DNA of 64,000 nucleotides from Candidatus Dormiibacterota bacterium (GTDB lineage: Bacteria > Chloroflexota > Dormibacteria > Aeolococcales > Bog-877). The position numbers were made by a program, and so were the translations under genes. The notes under the pieces are model-generated. The model saw only the letters and a list, made by a program, of their open reading frames with translations. It ran no database searches and was not told where the DNA came from. Each line of letters opens with the position of its first letter. Position 1 is the stretch's first letter. Of this stretch, positions 52,121 to 60,026 are shown piece after piece. The stretch lies in the NCBI GenBank assembly GCA_027313505.1, contig DAHVDN010000008.1:1-64000 (forward strand), given 5' to 3'.

Positions 52121-52711
52121 TCATCTAGCGTCGGCGCTACGGGCTGAGGCCTCCACTCGATCGCGGTAGCTCTGCCACCAGGCCAGATCGATCGATGGCA
52201 GGCTGTCGTCGTCCGCTCTCCAACCTACTGCGCCGTCGACCAGTTCACGAACGATGTCGGCATGACCGGCGTGTCGGTTGGTCTCGGAGATCACATGCAC
52301 CAGAATCCGGCTGAGGGTCACCTCACGGTGGGCCAGCTGCCACCAAGGCACCTGGCCCACGGAGTCCAGGTGCAGCGTTTCAATGGTGCGGTCGGAGTGC
52401 TCGCACACGCGCCGATACAGAGCGACCAGCTGGTCTCGCGACTCGTCGGCTGTGGCCCACATGTCCGAGTTCGGCTCAGCCTCAGGATCTGACCAGGGCA
52501 AGGGGTCTGGCCAGGGGCGCCCAAACGTCTCCCCAAAATATCCCGCTTCGACGCTGGCCAGATGCTTCACCAGCCCCAGCAGGTTGGTCCCGGTTGGCAC
52601 CATGGGGCGACGTACCTGGTACTCAGAAAGGCCGTCCAGCTTCCAGATCAGGTCCTTCCGGGCCTGTTGCAAATACATCTGAAGATCGCGCTTTTGATCC
52701 GATTCGCCCAC
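52121..52711 (-). CDS. DinB/DUF664-family protein
   Basis: 196 residues. Four-helix DinB fold with metal-binding histidines in GLVKHLASVEAGYF and VHVISETNRHAGHADIVREL (HxxxH-type). C-terminal WWQSYRDRV is typical of DUF664. Relatives include mycothiol- and bacillithiol-dependent S-transferases and metalloproteins of unknown role. Cytosolic. A second DinB protein lies at 54.2 kb. Confidence 0.88.
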   Translation of the reverse strand: MGESDQKRDLQMYLQQARKDLIWKLDGLSEYQVRRPMVPTGTNLLGLVKHLASVEAGYFGETFGRPWPDPLPWSDPEAEPNSDMWATADESRDQLVALYRRVCEHSDRTIETLHLDSVGQVPWWQLAHREVTLSRILVHVISETNRHAGHADIVRELVDGAVGWRADDDSLPSIDLAWWQSYRDRVEASARSADAR

Positions 52712-53008
52712 AGCTCAAAGTATGTCACCGAGCTGCATCCATCCGGCGCTTCGGGTTGGATTCCACTCCTGCGTAGCATTGGCCGGGAGGCCCACCAAGC
52801 CTGCTGGGTCACCGGCCCTGGCGGTCTTGTCCGCAGACCGCCAGGACCAACTGGTCGCTCCGCCCTGGCTTCCCTCTATCAACTCTGGTCCGCCCCCAAG
52901 CAGCTTGAGCGGATGGCACGCGGCGAACCCCCTCCCGTCCACCATCGCGTTCTCACCGAAATCGCAGCAGCCGGTCCCAAAACGACCTCGGCAGCGGGCG
53001 CGACGGGA
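52712..53008. terminator. Intergenic gap with strong hairpin after hxlR-type gene
   Basis: 297 bp between two minus-strand genes, no supported ORF. CCTGGCGGTCT-tgtccgc-AGACCGCCAGG (52817-52845) is a perfect 11-bp stem with a 7-nt loop. It lies downstream of the HxlR-type gene; no T run follows, so Rho-independent action is doubtful. Confidence 0.4.
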
Positions 53009-53629
53009 TCAGACCGCCTCCCCTCGGGGTCGCAGTCCGGCCAGGAGGCGGGCCCTTCCGGTGACGTGCACGCCGGCGCCCAGCGCTTCAGCCTGGCTGA
53101 TCCGCCCCAACAGCAGGCCGACCACGGACTCTGGGGGCCCGGCGAGGACCACATCGGGGTCAGCCACCGGGCCCTGATGGAGGTGGACCCGTCCAGCGGC
53201 GGATATCAGGGTCAGCGGATCGTCACCGGTGCGCAGCTCCACCACCAGATCGCGACGGCGCGAATCCACTCCCTCAAAGCGCGCGATGACCATATGGCGC
53301 ATCCAGTTCGATCGGAAGGCGTCGCGGCCCCGGGGTTTGGCCATGAGCGGTCCCGCCCAGCGCCCCAGCGCGTAGACCGCCTCATGGAGTCCCTGCCCCC
53401 ATGGGCTCAACCGATAGCGACCGTCGTCGAGGCGCCCCACGACTCCCGATTCCTCCATCCGCCGTAGGCGATCCACCAGGAGGTTGCTGGGGATGCCGGG
53501 AAGGCCCTCTAGCAGTTGACCGTAGCGCCGCGGTCCGTCCAGAAGCTCGCGGACGATAAGCAGCGTCCACCGCTCACCAACCACGTCCAGAGCCCTAGCC
53601 AACCCACAGTACTGTCCGTAAGAGCGCAT
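53009..53629 (-). CDS. HxlR-type regulator with SCP2-like C-terminal domain
   Basis: 206 residues. Winged HTH at about 1-95: QYCGLARALDVVGERWTLLIVRELLDGPRRYGQLLEGLPGIPSNLLVDRLRRMEESGVV, the HxlR/PadR-like pattern. The C-terminal part at about 105-200 (DLVVELRTGDDPLTLISAAGRVHLHQGPVADPDVVLAGPPESVVGLLLG) resembles SCP2/sterol-carrier or alkylsulfatase-type lipid-binding domains. Probably a transcription factor with a hydrophobic ligand. Divergent from the SnoaL-like gene at 53.7 kb. Confidence 0.88.
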   Translation of the reverse strand: MRSYGQYCGLARALDVVGERWTLLIVRELLDGPRRYGQLLEGLPGIPSNLLVDRLRRMEESGVVGRLDDGRYRLSPWGQGLHEAVYALGRWAGPLMAKPRGRDAFRSNWMRHMVIARFEGVDSRRRDLVVELRTGDDPLTLISAAGRVHLHQGPVADPDVVLAGPPESVVGLLLGRISQAEALGAGVHVTGRARLLAGLRPRGEAV

Positions 53630-53645
53630 GTCAGGAGCATAACAC

Positions 53646-53675
53646 TTGACATAAACAAGTACTTCACTTGATAAT
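53646..53675 (+). promoter_or_regulatory. Promoter and operator of the SnoaL-like gene
   Basis: TTGACA (53646-53651), 17 nt, TGATAA (53669-53674) gives a good promoter. Overlaid half-sites ACTTG, CAAGT and ACTTG alternate in orientation with 7- and 5-nt spacings, forming a likely operator for the divergent HxlR-type regulator. Confidence 0.6.
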
Positions 53676-53713
53676 CTGCACCTACGTCAATAGCCATGAG
53701 CAGGAGGATCGCG

Positions 53714-54112
53714 ATGGAGACCAGGGAGCTGGTGATGGAGTACAACAGGGCCTTCGGTGAAGGCAACCTGGATAGGGTCGCGGACTTGCTGCACCCTGGG
53801 TTGGTCTTCGGTGGCGCAACAGCGCAGCAGGTGGTGGGCTCAGATAAGTACGTGGCTGCTCTCCGACGTCTCGCCCCGGTCGTGGTCCGAAACGAGATCA
53901 AGGAAATCGTGGTCGAGGGCGAAAGGGCGGCGATCCTCTATGACTTCGTTACCGACTCGGGGGCGGGTGCTGTGCTCTCTGCCGAATTCCTCACCGTCGA
54001 GGCGGGCCTAATCCGCACCATCACCTTGCTCTTCGACTGGCGTCGGTGGCCAGAGGTACTGGCCGAAGTCGCTAGTCGAGCAGGTGAGTCGCCCTCAGGG
54101 GGACACTCCTGA
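53714..54112 (+). CDS. SnoaL/NTF2-like protein
   Basis: 132 residues from the ATG at 53714, chosen for AGGAGG seven bases upstream; the track begins at 53696. NTF2-like fold: ELVMEYNRAFGEGNLDRVADLLHPGLVFGG (first helix pair and pocket), VVEGERAAILYDFVTD, FLTVEAGLIRTITLLFD. Such proteins are small isomerases, hydrolases or ligand binders; the substrate is not readable. Expressed from a strong-looking promoter controlled by the divergent HxlR-type regulator. Confidence 0.82.
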   Translation: METRELVMEYNRAFGEGNLDRVADLLHPGLVFGGATAQQVVGSDKYVAALRRLAPVVVRNEIKEIVVEGERAAILYDFVTDSGAGAVLSAEFLTVEAGLIRTITLLFDWRRWPEVLAEVASRAGESPSGGHS

Positions 54113-54244
54113 CTCCGCCAGATGGAGCGCTTTTTCCGGTAGAGGCCTCTGGCTGACCGAGGGATTCGATGTCGTAGGCAGGGCCCGTTGCCTCGCGGCC
54201 TACCGCGCCGGTGCGGCCACCCAAGTGATGCAACCTGCCTCGGT

Positions 54245-54754
54245 TCAGCCGGTCGAGCCGGCACCGGGACTGAGTGCGTCGGCGATGCGCTCGACCTGCC
54301 TCCAGTGCGAGCGCTCGTGACCAGCGAGCCACCTCCCGTAGAACAACGGGGTGCGCTCCAGCGCCTTGCCGGCGCCGGTGACGGTCGAAGCCCGGCCCCA
54401 GGCGTCCAAAGAGAGCTGTTCGAGACCGTGTAATAGCTCCGCGCGCTGCTCCGAAAAGGAGCGGAACGAGGAGGAAAACGGAAGTTCGAGATAGTCGGTG
54501 CTCTTGATCCAGGTGAGCGGGTTGATCGCGCGAAGGACCGGCTGACCCTCAACGCCGATCGCAAGAATGGCTCCGCCCCAAACATCCGCACAGGATCGGA
54601 GATGGGCCAGCACTTGGTTCAAGGACCACTCGCCCAGTCTCGGGGCCGTGGCGAACTGCGATGGCATCAGCTCTGAAACGCCGGCTTCAATCCTCGGCAC
54701 GGTCTCCGCGAGGAGCTTTAGGACCTCCGTGGTGGTCAGAAAGTTACGCGGCAT
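54245..54754 (-). CDS. DinB-like (DinB_2) protein
   Basis: 169 residues from the ATG at 54754 (MPRNFLTTTEVLKLLAET). Helical bundle with GEWSLNQVLAHLRSCADVWGG and YGRWLAGHERSHWRQVERI (conserved HExxH-like metal region: H in AHL, HERSH). Same superfamily as the 52.1-kb protein. Cytosolic, function unknown; possibly a thiol-dependent transferase. Confidence 0.8.
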   Translation of the reverse strand: MPRNFLTTTEVLKLLAETVPRIEAGVSELMPSQFATAPRLGEWSLNQVLAHLRSCADVWGGAILAIGVEGQPVLRAINPLTWIKSTDYLELPFSSSFRSFSEQRAELLHGLEQLSLDAWGRASTVTGAGKALERTPLFYGRWLAGHERSHWRQVERIADALSPGAGSTG

Positions 54755-55659
54755 CCGACTCAGTGATTGTGCGGCGGACCAGGCAGCAGGGAATTCCACC
54801 TTCTGGGGATGCCGAGAAAGGAGGAGAGGTCACCGGTCGCACCTTGTCACCAGAATAGCCGGTGTTGGGCCAGGTCAGCGGCCCGACACCTAGCAGGATG
54901 ACCCCGGAGGCCCTGAAAAATGAGGCTCGCGGCCGAACCGGCGGAGTGATGCAGGAAAAAGGAATGGATGGTTGGGACCGGCTGCCCCCAAGAGCCGGCG
55001 CGCTACCTAGGCTGTCAGCCGGGGTCAGCCCGTCGGCGGGCTTGGCTTCCTGCAGTTCAGGGTTTCTAAGATATTCGGCGCACCAGCCAGCGGCAGGACA
55101 TCGACGGTGGGGCTGGACAGCCCGGGGTTCAGCCGGTCCGGCTCGGAGAGGGCGAGCTGGAGGGAACCAGGGTCTCGGATCACGAACCGCGCCGCAATTT
55201 GGTTCCTGGGCGCGGGCCGAAGCTGGCGACCAATCAACGAATGCCAGGGCGGGTCGGTAGCCGCCCCTGTCTGTCGTTTGCCAGACCAGTCCTCCGCCAC
55301 GCTACACCAGGTATCCGCGCACCTGGAGAGTGGTCCAGCATCCTCCTGAGCCTCCCCGGAGACGCGTCGTCGGCCCTTCCTATGGGGCCGTGTTAAATTG
55401 CGCTCGACCAGTCGTCGTCCGGAGGCGGAACGGGTGTTTCGCCCGGCGACCAGACTTCACCCGCCTCGACTGCGGTGACTCTTGACGTCGGGCCGCGTCA
55501 GCAGGGTACTCACTGCTTCCGCGCATCGCCCTGAATCTACTGCGGCCGAGCGGGGTTGTCGCTTGCGGTGGCTTGGAGGCGGACGGGGCCTCGCGCTTGA
55601 TCGCCACTGCGCCGTGTCGGCGCCGCCGCCGCCCGTGAGTCACGGACGTCCTGGCTGGC
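54755..55659. other. Gene desert
   Basis: About 900 bp between the DinB-like gene and the SHOCT gene. ORFs on both strands here have no motif, poor starts and overlap one another. I see no RNA gene or clear repeat. It may be decayed sequence. Confidence 0.4.
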
Positions 55660-55929
55660 TTAGGGCGCTGCCCGAGTCTCGGGGGCGGCTCCTGTGGCCA
55701 GCACCTCCCACAATCGCCGGTACTCTTCGGTGTCTATCTCACCTCGAGCGAGCCGCCGTTGCAGGATCAGCTGCGGTTCATCGCCCCGCTGCCGAGGGCT
55801 GGCCGAGCGGTTGCTTGCGACAACCAGGGCGTACACCGCCCAGATCAAAAGCGACAGGAAGGCGATCATTCCAAGAGTCATCAGCGCGACCTGCCAAAGG
55901 GCCCAACCGCCGCCGTACCAGAACATCAC
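55660..55929 (-). CDS. SHOCT-domain small membrane protein
   Basis: 89 residues from the GTG at 55929, which has AAAGGAGG about eight bases upstream; the track's start at 55938 would overlap that site. One N-terminal membrane helix (WALWQVALMTLGMIAFLSLLIWAVYALVV), then a short linker and a SHOCT motif (LILQRRLARGEIDTEEYRRLWEVL). SHOCT domains are oligomerisation tails on small membrane proteins. Function unknown. Confidence 0.85.
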   Translation of the reverse strand: MMFWYGGGWALWQVALMTLGMIAFLSLLIWAVYALVVASNRSASPRQRGDEPQLILQRRLARGEIDTEEYRRLWEVLATGAAPETRAAP

Positions 55930-55938
55930 GGGGTCCAC

Positions 55939-56437
55939 CTCCTTTAGGTCGGATCCGAAGCGGTCCGGATCTCTTAATCCATGGTCTGGCCAGGTACCCC
56001 TAGGAGGTTAGGACGGCTTCACCTACCCCCCGTGGGTGAATTCCACCGAGCCGCCACCGACCCGTCCTTGACATCCTCGAGCCGTTGAGTCTGAGCCACT
56101 GGCTCCGCCGCCCGGAGTCATGAAGAGATCTCGCCGGCACGCAGCCGGATGCGTGCCGGGCCTCCCGTCGTAGCTCAACGATGCTTTGCGAGTCGACGTC
56201 GGCCTGAGGTGTACGATGGATGCCACCAAAATTGGCTGCGGGGCTTTCGCAGTCCGGTAGACCCCCTCGGGGCCTAGGTACCCACCGAATCCGGAAACAG
56301 GGTAAAGCGGGCCCAGCACCGAATCGTTGGTAGTGGGTCAGTTTGAGATTCCCTCTGGCCTCGCCACTCACCATCTGACCGCCACCTGTCCCCTCTGCCC
56401 GCTCCTGAGGGCAAGGCGCGTCCTTCGGGACCGTGAA
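55939..56437. other. Gene-free stretch
   Basis: About 500 bp between the divergent SHOCT and deaminase genes. No supported ORF, RNA gene or strong repeat; presumably holds promoters for both genes, none with clear consensus boxes. Confidence 0.4.
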
Positions 56438-57148
56438 ATGGTAGCGTCTCACCCAGTGTTCGACGGCCATCCTGGGCGCGGGGAGCGACAAACCACGCCC
56501 AACGCAGTCTGGTCGGGGCTGGACCACGCCTGGCAGGTAGCCTTCCGCCAAGCTTGGGAGGCATTCCGCACCGGGAACATAGCTGTCGGGGCTTGCGCCA
56601 CCACCCCCGCCGGGGCGGTGGTTCACGCGGCCCGCAACCGCGTTGCCGACAGCCACGCTCCTGTCGGCGAGGTCTTCGGCTCTTCATTGGCCCACGCCGA
56701 AGTCAATGTGGTGGCCCGGCTCAGCTTAGGCAGGCGGAAAGAGCTTGTCCTCACGACTACGCTAGAGCCCTGCCTGCAATGCTCAGCGGTTGTCCGTCTG
56801 GGGCCGATAGCCACCGTCCGTTTCGCGGGTGCGGACCCCCTCTGGGAGGGGTGTCACGACTTCAGCCCGCTATCGCGGCGCGAGGCGGCTCGCACCCACG
56901 TGAAAATGATCGGCCCGCGCGGTGATGAGGTGGGTGTGTTCGGTACCCTGATCTCCCGCTTCTGGGACCATGGCCCCACAGTGCAAGCGTTCTTGAGGGC
57001 GAGTGGCGAGGCGGAAAGCCTCGACCTGGTCCGAGAGCTGAAAGCCAGCGGAACGATGCCGAAGCTTGCGGCCATGGAAGTCGATGAGGCCTTCGCCTAC
57101 CTGTGGCCCCAACTGAGAGCACTCAGACCTAGTTCGAAGCCGATCTGA
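56438..57148 (+). CDS. Cytidine/deoxycytidylate-family deaminase
   Basis: 236 residues from the ATG at 56438 (MVASHPVFDGH); the track's 56327 start adds a CPLC-containing leader that is not clearly part of the fold. Zinc-deaminase motifs are HAEVNVVAR (about 86) and TLEPCLQCSAVV (PCxxC, about 111-115). The C-terminal about 90 residues are extra to the core fold. Nucleoside or tRNA-adenosine-type substrate cannot be decided; it lacks the compact length of TadA. Confidence 0.82.
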   Translation: MVASHPVFDGHPGRGERQTTPNAVWSGLDHAWQVAFRQAWEAFRTGNIAVGACATTPAGAVVHAARNRVADSHAPVGEVFGSSLAHAEVNVVARLSLGRRKELVLTTTLEPCLQCSAVVRLGPIATVRFAGADPLWEGCHDFSPLSRREAARTHVKMIGPRGDEVGVFGTLISRFWDHGPTVQAFLRASGEAESLDLVRELKASGTMPKLAAMEVDEAFAYLWPQLRALRPSSKPI

Positions 57149-57172
57149 CCCACCACCGAATCGTTACATCAC

Positions 57173-57201
57173 TTGCATTGGACTGCGACGGGTGTTAGTG
57201 T
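57173..57201 (+). promoter_or_regulatory. Candidate promoter of the third CHAP gene
   Basis: TTGCAT (57173-57178), 17-nt spacer, TAGTGT (57196-57201), 36 bp upstream of the preferred start at 57237. The track's start at 57192 falls inside this element. Confidence 0.35.
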
Positions 57202-57236
57202 GCCGAGTCGAGACACTCTTGATCTCGTCCTTGCTC

Positions 57237-58391
57237 ATGTCTCGCAGTACATTTTCGCGACCTGTGCGCCTGATGGCCCGCGTGGGCATATTTGGACTTG
57301 TCCTCGGCGCGGGTTCACTGCTGGCAACCGGAGATGTCGGCGCCACCGGCCTGGCCTCTCAAATCCAGCAACTCCAGTCACAGGAGGCGTCCCTCAGCGC
57401 TCAGCTCTCGTCGCTCAAGGGCCAGGCTTCTCAGGCTGGACAGCAGGCTGCCGCCACTCAGCAGCTCGTGGCCCAGGCGGAGACTGAGCTCGCCCAGGCG
57501 CAGCAGCAATTGAACGCCGCCGACGTCAGGCTCGCCAATACCAACGATCAGATCGCAGCCGCACAGGCTCAGATCACCGTCGATCGGGTGCAGCTGGCTG
57601 GTCTCATCACTCAGCTCTACCAGCACGGCAGCGGGAACAACCTCAGCAGTGCCATCGCAAACAGCTCCGGCATCTCCCAATTCGTAGACAACACCTTGCA
57701 GATGCAATCAGTGGGCCAGGAATTTTCACAGCTCACCAGCCACCTGTTGTCCGAGGAGGACTCCCTGCAGACGCTGAAGGTGGGCCAGGTCCGGCAGCAG
57801 AAGCAGGTTGCAGCCCTGGTTTCCGCATTCCAGGGCAAGTCTGACCAGCTCCAGTCCGAGGAAGCCTCTTTCAACGCCCAAGCCTCATCGCTCAGCGGCC
57901 AAGCTGGCCAGATTGCCGCGCAAATTCAGCAGATAGCGGGGCAGATCGTGACCCTCCAGGCTGAAGAGGCGGCTATCAGCTACTACGGAGGGTCCGCCGG
58001 AGCCGAGGGGGGTTCGATTCTCAGCACGTCTCCAGCTCCGTTGCCACCCTACGCGACCCCCGGGGACGGATATCCCTGGGGCCAGTGCACCTGGTACGTG
58101 GCCACCCAGACCTACGTGCCCTGGGCTCCGATGGGCAACGCCGACCAATGGGTGGCGTTGGACTATCAGTCGGGTGCCTATGCGGTGGGGATGACCCCTA
58201 GAGTCGGCTCGATAGTTGTCTTCCGCCCTGGCGGCGCCTATGACCCCCTCTACGGACACGTGGCGTGGGTTGTCAGCGTACTCAGCCCGACCAGCTTCGT
58301 CGTCCGGGAGGCCAACTACCTGGGGCTGGGCGAAGTTGACACAAGAGCGATCTACACCGTGCAGGGTGTCGAAGGGTTCATCTACGGTTAG
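57237..58391 (+). CDS. Secreted coiled-coil CHAP hydrolase
   Basis: 384 residues from the ATG at 57237 (MSRSTFSRPVRLMARVG). Signal peptide about 10-38. A long Gln-rich coiled coil at about 40-245 (IQQLQSQEASLSAQLSSLKGQASQAGQQ and repeats) is typical of PcsB-like proteins. The C-terminal CHAP domain has Cys in QCTWYVATQT (about 284), His in YGHVAWVV (about 341) and REANYLG. A peptidoglycan endopeptidase, likely for cell separation, with the coiled coil as regulator. Same architecture as the 23.8-kb protein. Confidence 0.9.
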   Translation: MSRSTFSRPVRLMARVGIFGLVLGAGSLLATGDVGATGLASQIQQLQSQEASLSAQLSSLKGQASQAGQQAAATQQLVAQAETELAQAQQQLNAADVRLANTNDQIAAAQAQITVDRVQLAGLITQLYQHGSGNNLSSAIANSSGISQFVDNTLQMQSVGQEFSQLTSHLLSEEDSLQTLKVGQVRQQKQVAALVSAFQGKSDQLQSEEASFNAQASSLSGQAGQIAAQIQQIAGQIVTLQAEEAAISYYGGSAGAEGGSILSTSPAPLPPYATPGDGYPWGQCTWYVATQTYVPWAPMGNADQWVALDYQSGAYAVGMTPRVGSIVVFRPGGAYDPLYGHVAWVVSVLSPTSFVVREANYLGLGEVDTRAIYTVQGVEGFIYG

Positions 58392-58394
58392 CGC

Positions 58395-59273
58395 TTGAGC
58401 ACAACTGTTCCGGCCGAGGAGCGCGCCGTCGCACCCCATGAGCCCACCAAGCCGATCGACCCAGCACGCCCCTTGGTTGTATATCACGGGGACTGTCCAG
58501 ATGGTTTCGGAGCTGCCTTCGCGGCTTGGAAGGTGTACGGGGATGGAGCTGACTATGTCCCCGTCAGCCATGGCGACGCCCCTCCCAAATTCGCTGGACG
58601 CGACGTTCTCATGGCGGATTTCGCCTACGACAGGGCTACGACCATGGCCCTCAAAGAGCAGGCGGCCGACCTGGTGGTGCTGGATCATCACCGCTCGGCA
58701 GAGGGAGAGATCGGAGATCTGTCCTATTGCGTCTTTGACATGAACCGAAGTGGAGCGGTGATGGCCTGGGAGCACCTCCACGATGAGCCCGCTCCGCTGC
58801 TCCTGCAGTACGTCCAGGATCGAGATCTGTGGCGCAACTCCCTACCTGAGAGCGAAGAGGTCTCCGCGGCGCTGCGGGGCAAGCCATTTGACTTCCAGGT
58901 ATGGGACTCTCTGGATGTAGGGCAGCTGCGTGCGGAGGGGCGGACCTTGCTCGCGTATCAGCGCCGGATGGTTGAGAGGGTTGCGGCCCACGCCAGCCCG
59001 GTGGAGATTTTGGGGGTCAAGGTCCCAACTGTGAACTGCCCTGTCCTCCAAAGTGAGCTGGGGGACAGGCTGGCCAAGGGGCATCCGTTTGCTGCCGTTT
59101 GGTGGCAGGGGGCCAAGGAGGTCGCTCGCTGGTCGCTCAGGTCCACGCCCGAGGGGATGGATGTCAGCGAGATAGCCACCCGCTACGGCGGCGGTGGACA
59201 CCGGACCGCCGCTGGCTTCAAGGGGTCCCCTCCCGTGAATGGGAAGGTTCCGCTGCCGGCGGAGGAGGGCTAG
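58395..59273 (+). CDS. DHH-family phosphoesterase
   Basis: 292 residues, TTG start 3 bp after the CHAP gene. Motifs: VVYHGDCPDGFGAAFAAW (DxxxDxxGAA-type), LMADFAYD, LVVLDHHRSAEGE (DHH) and a C-terminal DHHA1 TRYGGGGHRTAAGF (GGGH). Mn-dependent phosphoesterase; related proteins degrade small nucleotides such as pAp, c-di-AMP products or oligoribonucleotides. Cytosolic. Confidence 0.9.
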   Translation: MSTTVPAEERAVAPHEPTKPIDPARPLVVYHGDCPDGFGAAFAAWKVYGDGADYVPVSHGDAPPKFAGRDVLMADFAYDRATTMALKEQAADLVVLDHHRSAEGEIGDLSYCVFDMNRSGAVMAWEHLHDEPAPLLLQYVQDRDLWRNSLPESEEVSAALRGKPFDFQVWDSLDVGQLRAEGRTLLAYQRRMVERVAAHASPVEILGVKVPTVNCPVLQSELGDRLAKGHPFAAVWWQGAKEVARWSLRSTPEGMDVSEIATRYGGGGHRTAAGFKGSPPVNGKVPLPAEEG

Positions 59274-59292
59274 CGCAGCTAGCGCAACCAGC

Positions 59293-59844
59293 TCAGGGGA
59301 GGTCGGCCGCCCCGACGAGTTCCCCGTCAGTCAGAGGCGGCTGCTGAGCGATGGCCAGCTCATCGGTCGGGTCCAGGTCGATGAGGAATTGGCGGCACCG
59401 AAGGTTCTCCTCGCCATCACCAATGGCGGCGCTGGCCACCATCAGCAGATGAAGGGCGCGGAGGAACCCCTTGTTTCCAGCCTCACTCCACCGGACCTGC
59501 CCGGTCCCTCCCCAGCCGTTGCGCCTTAGCCTGTCGAGGCCCCTGTGGTAGCCAACTCGGGCAAACGCATAGGCGCTCAGATGATCACCTTCCAGGTAGA
59601 CCGCCTGGCCCAATCGCGCCCATCCGTCGAGGAACTGGGGATGGGCGGCGCAGATCGTCCGCAGTTCCGAGACGCTACTTGGTAAGTGGCCGGAGGAGTC
59701 GTTGGACAGGAGTAAGGCCAAGGCTTCCGTGGCCTCTGCGGGCTCGTCGGGCAGAACGGTTTGATGCCTGTCCTGGATCTGGTGGCCATGCGCGGCGACA
59801 GGCACCTGGGCCAGTGGTCGGGGGTTGGATGGGTCACGATGCAC
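59293..59844 (-). CDS. DUF3151-family protein
   Basis: 183 residues from the GTG at 59844, preferred because GGAGG lies nine bases upstream; the track's ATG is at 59862. The family core is HQTVLPDEPAEATEAL, HPQFLDGWARLGQAVY, AYAFARVGYHRGLDRLRRNGWGGTGQVRWSEAGNKGFLRALHLLMVASAAIGD and LIDLDP, as in actinobacterial DUF3151 (TPR-like helical). Function unknown. Downstream of the tRNA-Glu gene on the same strand, 38 bp after its 3' end. Confidence 0.82.
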   Translation of the reverse strand: MHRDPSNPRPLAQVPVAAHGHQIQDRHQTVLPDEPAEATEALALLLSNDSSGHLPSSVSELRTICAAHPQFLDGWARLGQAVYLEGDHLSAYAFARVGYHRGLDRLRRNGWGGTGQVRWSEAGNKGFLRALHLLMVASAAIGDGEENLRCRQFLIDLDPTDELAIAQQPPLTDGELVGAADLP

Positions 59845-59882
59845 TGGGAAGTCCCTCCACATGACAGCTGGGTAACCTGTGG

Positions 59883-59956
59883 TACCCCGTAGCGGATTCG
59901 AACCGCTGATCTCCGCCTTGAGAGGGCGGTGTCCTTGGCCACTAGACGAACGGGGC
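59883..59956 (-). tRNA. tRNA-Glu (anticodon CUC)
   Basis: Full cloverleaf on the minus strand: acceptor GCCCCGU/ACGGGGU, D-stem GUC...GAC, anticodon stem CCGCC/GGCGG with loop CUCUCAA (anticodon CUC), T-stem AGCGG/CCGCU with loop UUCGAAU, discriminator A; 74 nt. G1-U72 is a wobble end pair. The 3' CCA is not encoded (ACC follows), so it must be added. Confidence 0.93.
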
Positions 59957-60026
59957 GCTCAGGAGTGTCGGGTCGCGAATACCCCCGGTCGCCAGTATAG
60001 AAGCGGCCGCCGCGACCGAGAATCGG

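Noticed and set aside
54862-55643. Several ORFs of 65-132 aa between the DinB-like and SHOCT genes
   Set aside because: They overlap each other on both strands, are Arg/Pro-rich and lack ribosome binding sites or motifs.
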